Below the pieces are notes generated by a model. The model was given only the letters and a program-made list of their open reading frames with translations. It did not search any database and was not told the origin of the DNA. From an uncultured Flammeovirgaceae bacterium (GTDB lineage Bacteria; Bacteroidota; Bacteroidia; Cytophagales; Cyclobacteriaceae): DNA of 5,971 bases. Location of the stretch: contig CAMPJM010000267.1 of NCBI GenBank assembly GCA_946886805.1, positions 1 through 5,971 of the forward strand, written 5' to 3'. Every line of letters starts with the position of its first letter. Position 1 is the stretch's first letter. Positions 4,878-5,971 of this stretch are shown one piece after another. The position numbers were made by a program, and so were the translations under genes.

Positions 4878-5971
4878 ATGGACCAATTAGTAATTAATTC
4901 AGTAAAGGATATTGATGCTTTAAAAATCGAAGGTTTTTCCGCTCAACTGAGGGGAAAGATAGTAATGGCTTCAGATGACGCCTATAATGAAACCAGAAAA
5001 GTTTTTAATGCAATGATTGACAAGCGGCCCGGAATGTTTGCTATGTGTACAGATGTAGCCGATGTTATTGCCTCTGTTAATTTTGCCCGCGAAAATGAGC
5101 TGACTGTGGCCATAAGAGGAGGTGGCCATAATGGTGGTGGCTTAGGTGTTTGTGACGATGGGTTAGTAATCGATCTTTCGGGAATTAAATTTGTTCGTGT
5201 TGATACTTCTGATAACACCGTCAGAGTAGGCGGGGGAAACCTTTGGGGGGAAGTAGATCATGCTACACATGTCTTTGGGCTGGCAATTCCTGCTGGAATT
5301 ATTTCTACGACCGGTGTTGGGGGTTTAACCCTCGGTGGTGGTATTGGTTATTTATCACGAAAATATGGACTTACCATAGACAATCTTTTGGAAGCTGATA
5401 TGGTTTTGGCAGATGGCTCTTTTGTTACGGTAAGTGCCAAACATAATAATGATTTGTTTTGGGCCATTCGTGGCGGAGGCGGAAATTTTGGAATTGTTAC
5501 GTCATTTAAGTTTCAGGCGCATAAGGTAAAAACTGTTTTTGCAGGCCCAACTTTGTGGCCAATCGAAAAAACAGAAGAAATAATGAAATGGTATCAGGAT
5601 TTTATAAACAATGCTCCGGATGAATTAAATGGTTTTATTGCAACGTTGATTATTCCGGGGGCGCCATTTCCTGAACATCTGCATAACAAACAATTCTGTG
5701 GAATAGTATGGTGTTATACCGGAGACATGGCTAAAGCAAAAGAAGCCTTCAAGCCGATCCTGGCAATGAATCCTTTATTTGAACATGTTGGAGAAATGCC
5801 TTATCCTTCTGTACAGACTTTATTTGATGGATTGTTTCCTCCCGGTTTGCAATGGTATTGGAGGGCCGACTTTTTTAATGAATTAGGATCGGAAGTCAGG
5901 ACTCAGCATTTAGAATTTGGATCAAAAATACCAACGCCCCTTTCTCAAATGCACATGTACCCAATTAGTGG
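4878..5971 (+). CDS. FAD-linked oxidase, berberine-bridge enzyme-like (PCMH/BBE), 3' end outside window
   Basis: Probable flavoprotein oxidase or dehydrogenase; 364 complete codons are visible, and such proteins usually have about 450-480 residues. The PCMH-type FAD-binding domain spans about 48-220: RGGGHNGGGLG at 80-90, where His84 fits the residue carrying covalent 8-alpha-linked FAD; TTGVGGLTLGGGIGYLSRKYG at 144-164; and WAIRGGGGNFGIVTSFKF at 195-212. The Cys that adds a second flavin bond in bicovalent relatives is not seen before TTGVGG (IIS instead), so single attachment is likely. The substrate-binding domain begins at about 220; the C-terminal berberine-bridge segment lies outside the window. 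No signal peptide is seen, suggesting a cytoplasmic location. The ATG at 4878 opens the frame about 50 codons before the FAD domain, without a clear Shine-Dalgarno. Substrates of the family vary widely (sugars, alkaloids, polyketides), so none is assigned. Confidence 0.92.
   Translation, partial: MDQLVINSVKDIDALKIEGFSAQLRGKIVMASDDAYNETRKVFNAMIDKRPGMFAMCTDVADVIASVNFARENELTVAIRGGGHNGGGLGVCDDGLVIDLSGIKFVRVDTSDNTVRVGGGNLWGEVDHATHVFGLAIPAGIISTTGVGGLTLGGGIGYLSRKYGLTIDNLLEADMVLADGSFVTVSAKHNNDLFWAIRGGGGNFGIVTSFKFQAHKVKTVFAGPTLWPIEKTEEIMKWYQDFINNAPDELNGFIATLIIPGAPFPEHLHNKQFCGIVWCYTGDMAKAKEAFKPILAMNPLFEHVGEMPYPSVQTLFDGLFPPGLQWYWRADFFNELGSEVRTQHLEFGSKIPTPLSQMHMYPIS

Noticed and set aside
4982..5218. Minus-strand 78-codon open frame
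   Set aside because: It is a shadow of the FAD-binding domain coding sequence.

Overview
The window looks like a piece of a Bacteroidota chromosome (Cytophagia, Flavobacteriia or a relative). The evidence is a secreted multi-modular pectate lyase of a type common in that phylum, a perfect TAnnTTTG-type -7 promoter element, start codons mostly without a Shine-Dalgarno sequence, and a DUF4242/cyclase-like/AraC regulator layout that I recall from Bacteroidota proteins. No RNA genes, CRISPR arrays, transposases or integrases were seen.

Layout. Positions 1-2196 (minus strand) hold the first 732 codons of a secreted family 1 polysaccharide lyase (pectate lyase-like). A signal peptide and beta-helix catalytic domain are followed by a calcium-loop linker, two fibronectin type III domains and the start of a LamG-like domain; the gene runs off the left edge. 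This coding region appears visibly richer in G+C than the genes to its right. Positions 2197-2787 form a divergent, gene-free region with two clean inverted repeats. Positions 2788-3897 (plus strand) hold what reads as one roughly 369-codon regulator: a DUF4242 nickel-binding-like domain, a degenerate class III nucleotide cyclase-like domain and a C-terminal AraC DNA-binding domain. It is cut by a single in-frame TAA at 3079-3081. The reading frame continues past this stop with family-like sequence, so the two apparent genes (97 and 256 residues) are probably halves of one gene. Positions 3898-4400 are gene-free: a terminator-like hairpin, degenerate ACGCAAAG repeats, a hairpin-rich block, then a promoter region with two 14-bp direct repeats spaced exactly 21 bp, a -7 element and a leader able to form two hairpins. 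Positions 4401-4787 encode a small cupin, and 4878 to the right edge encode an FAD-linked oxidase of the berberine-bridge/PCMH type with the RGGGHN flavin-attachment motif.

How the parts may work together (inference). The AraC-type regulator sits directly upstream of a cupin-oxidase pair. The promoter of that pair carries a 21-bp-phased direct repeat, the geometry expected for AraC-family binding. A local circuit is plausible: a metal- or ligand-responsive DUF4242/cyclase-like sensor controlling a redox pair that acts on an unknown small molecule. Whether the regulator is still made as one protein depends on the in-frame stop, which is the most interesting point in the window. The pectate lyase is divergently transcribed and shows no evident functional link to the rest.
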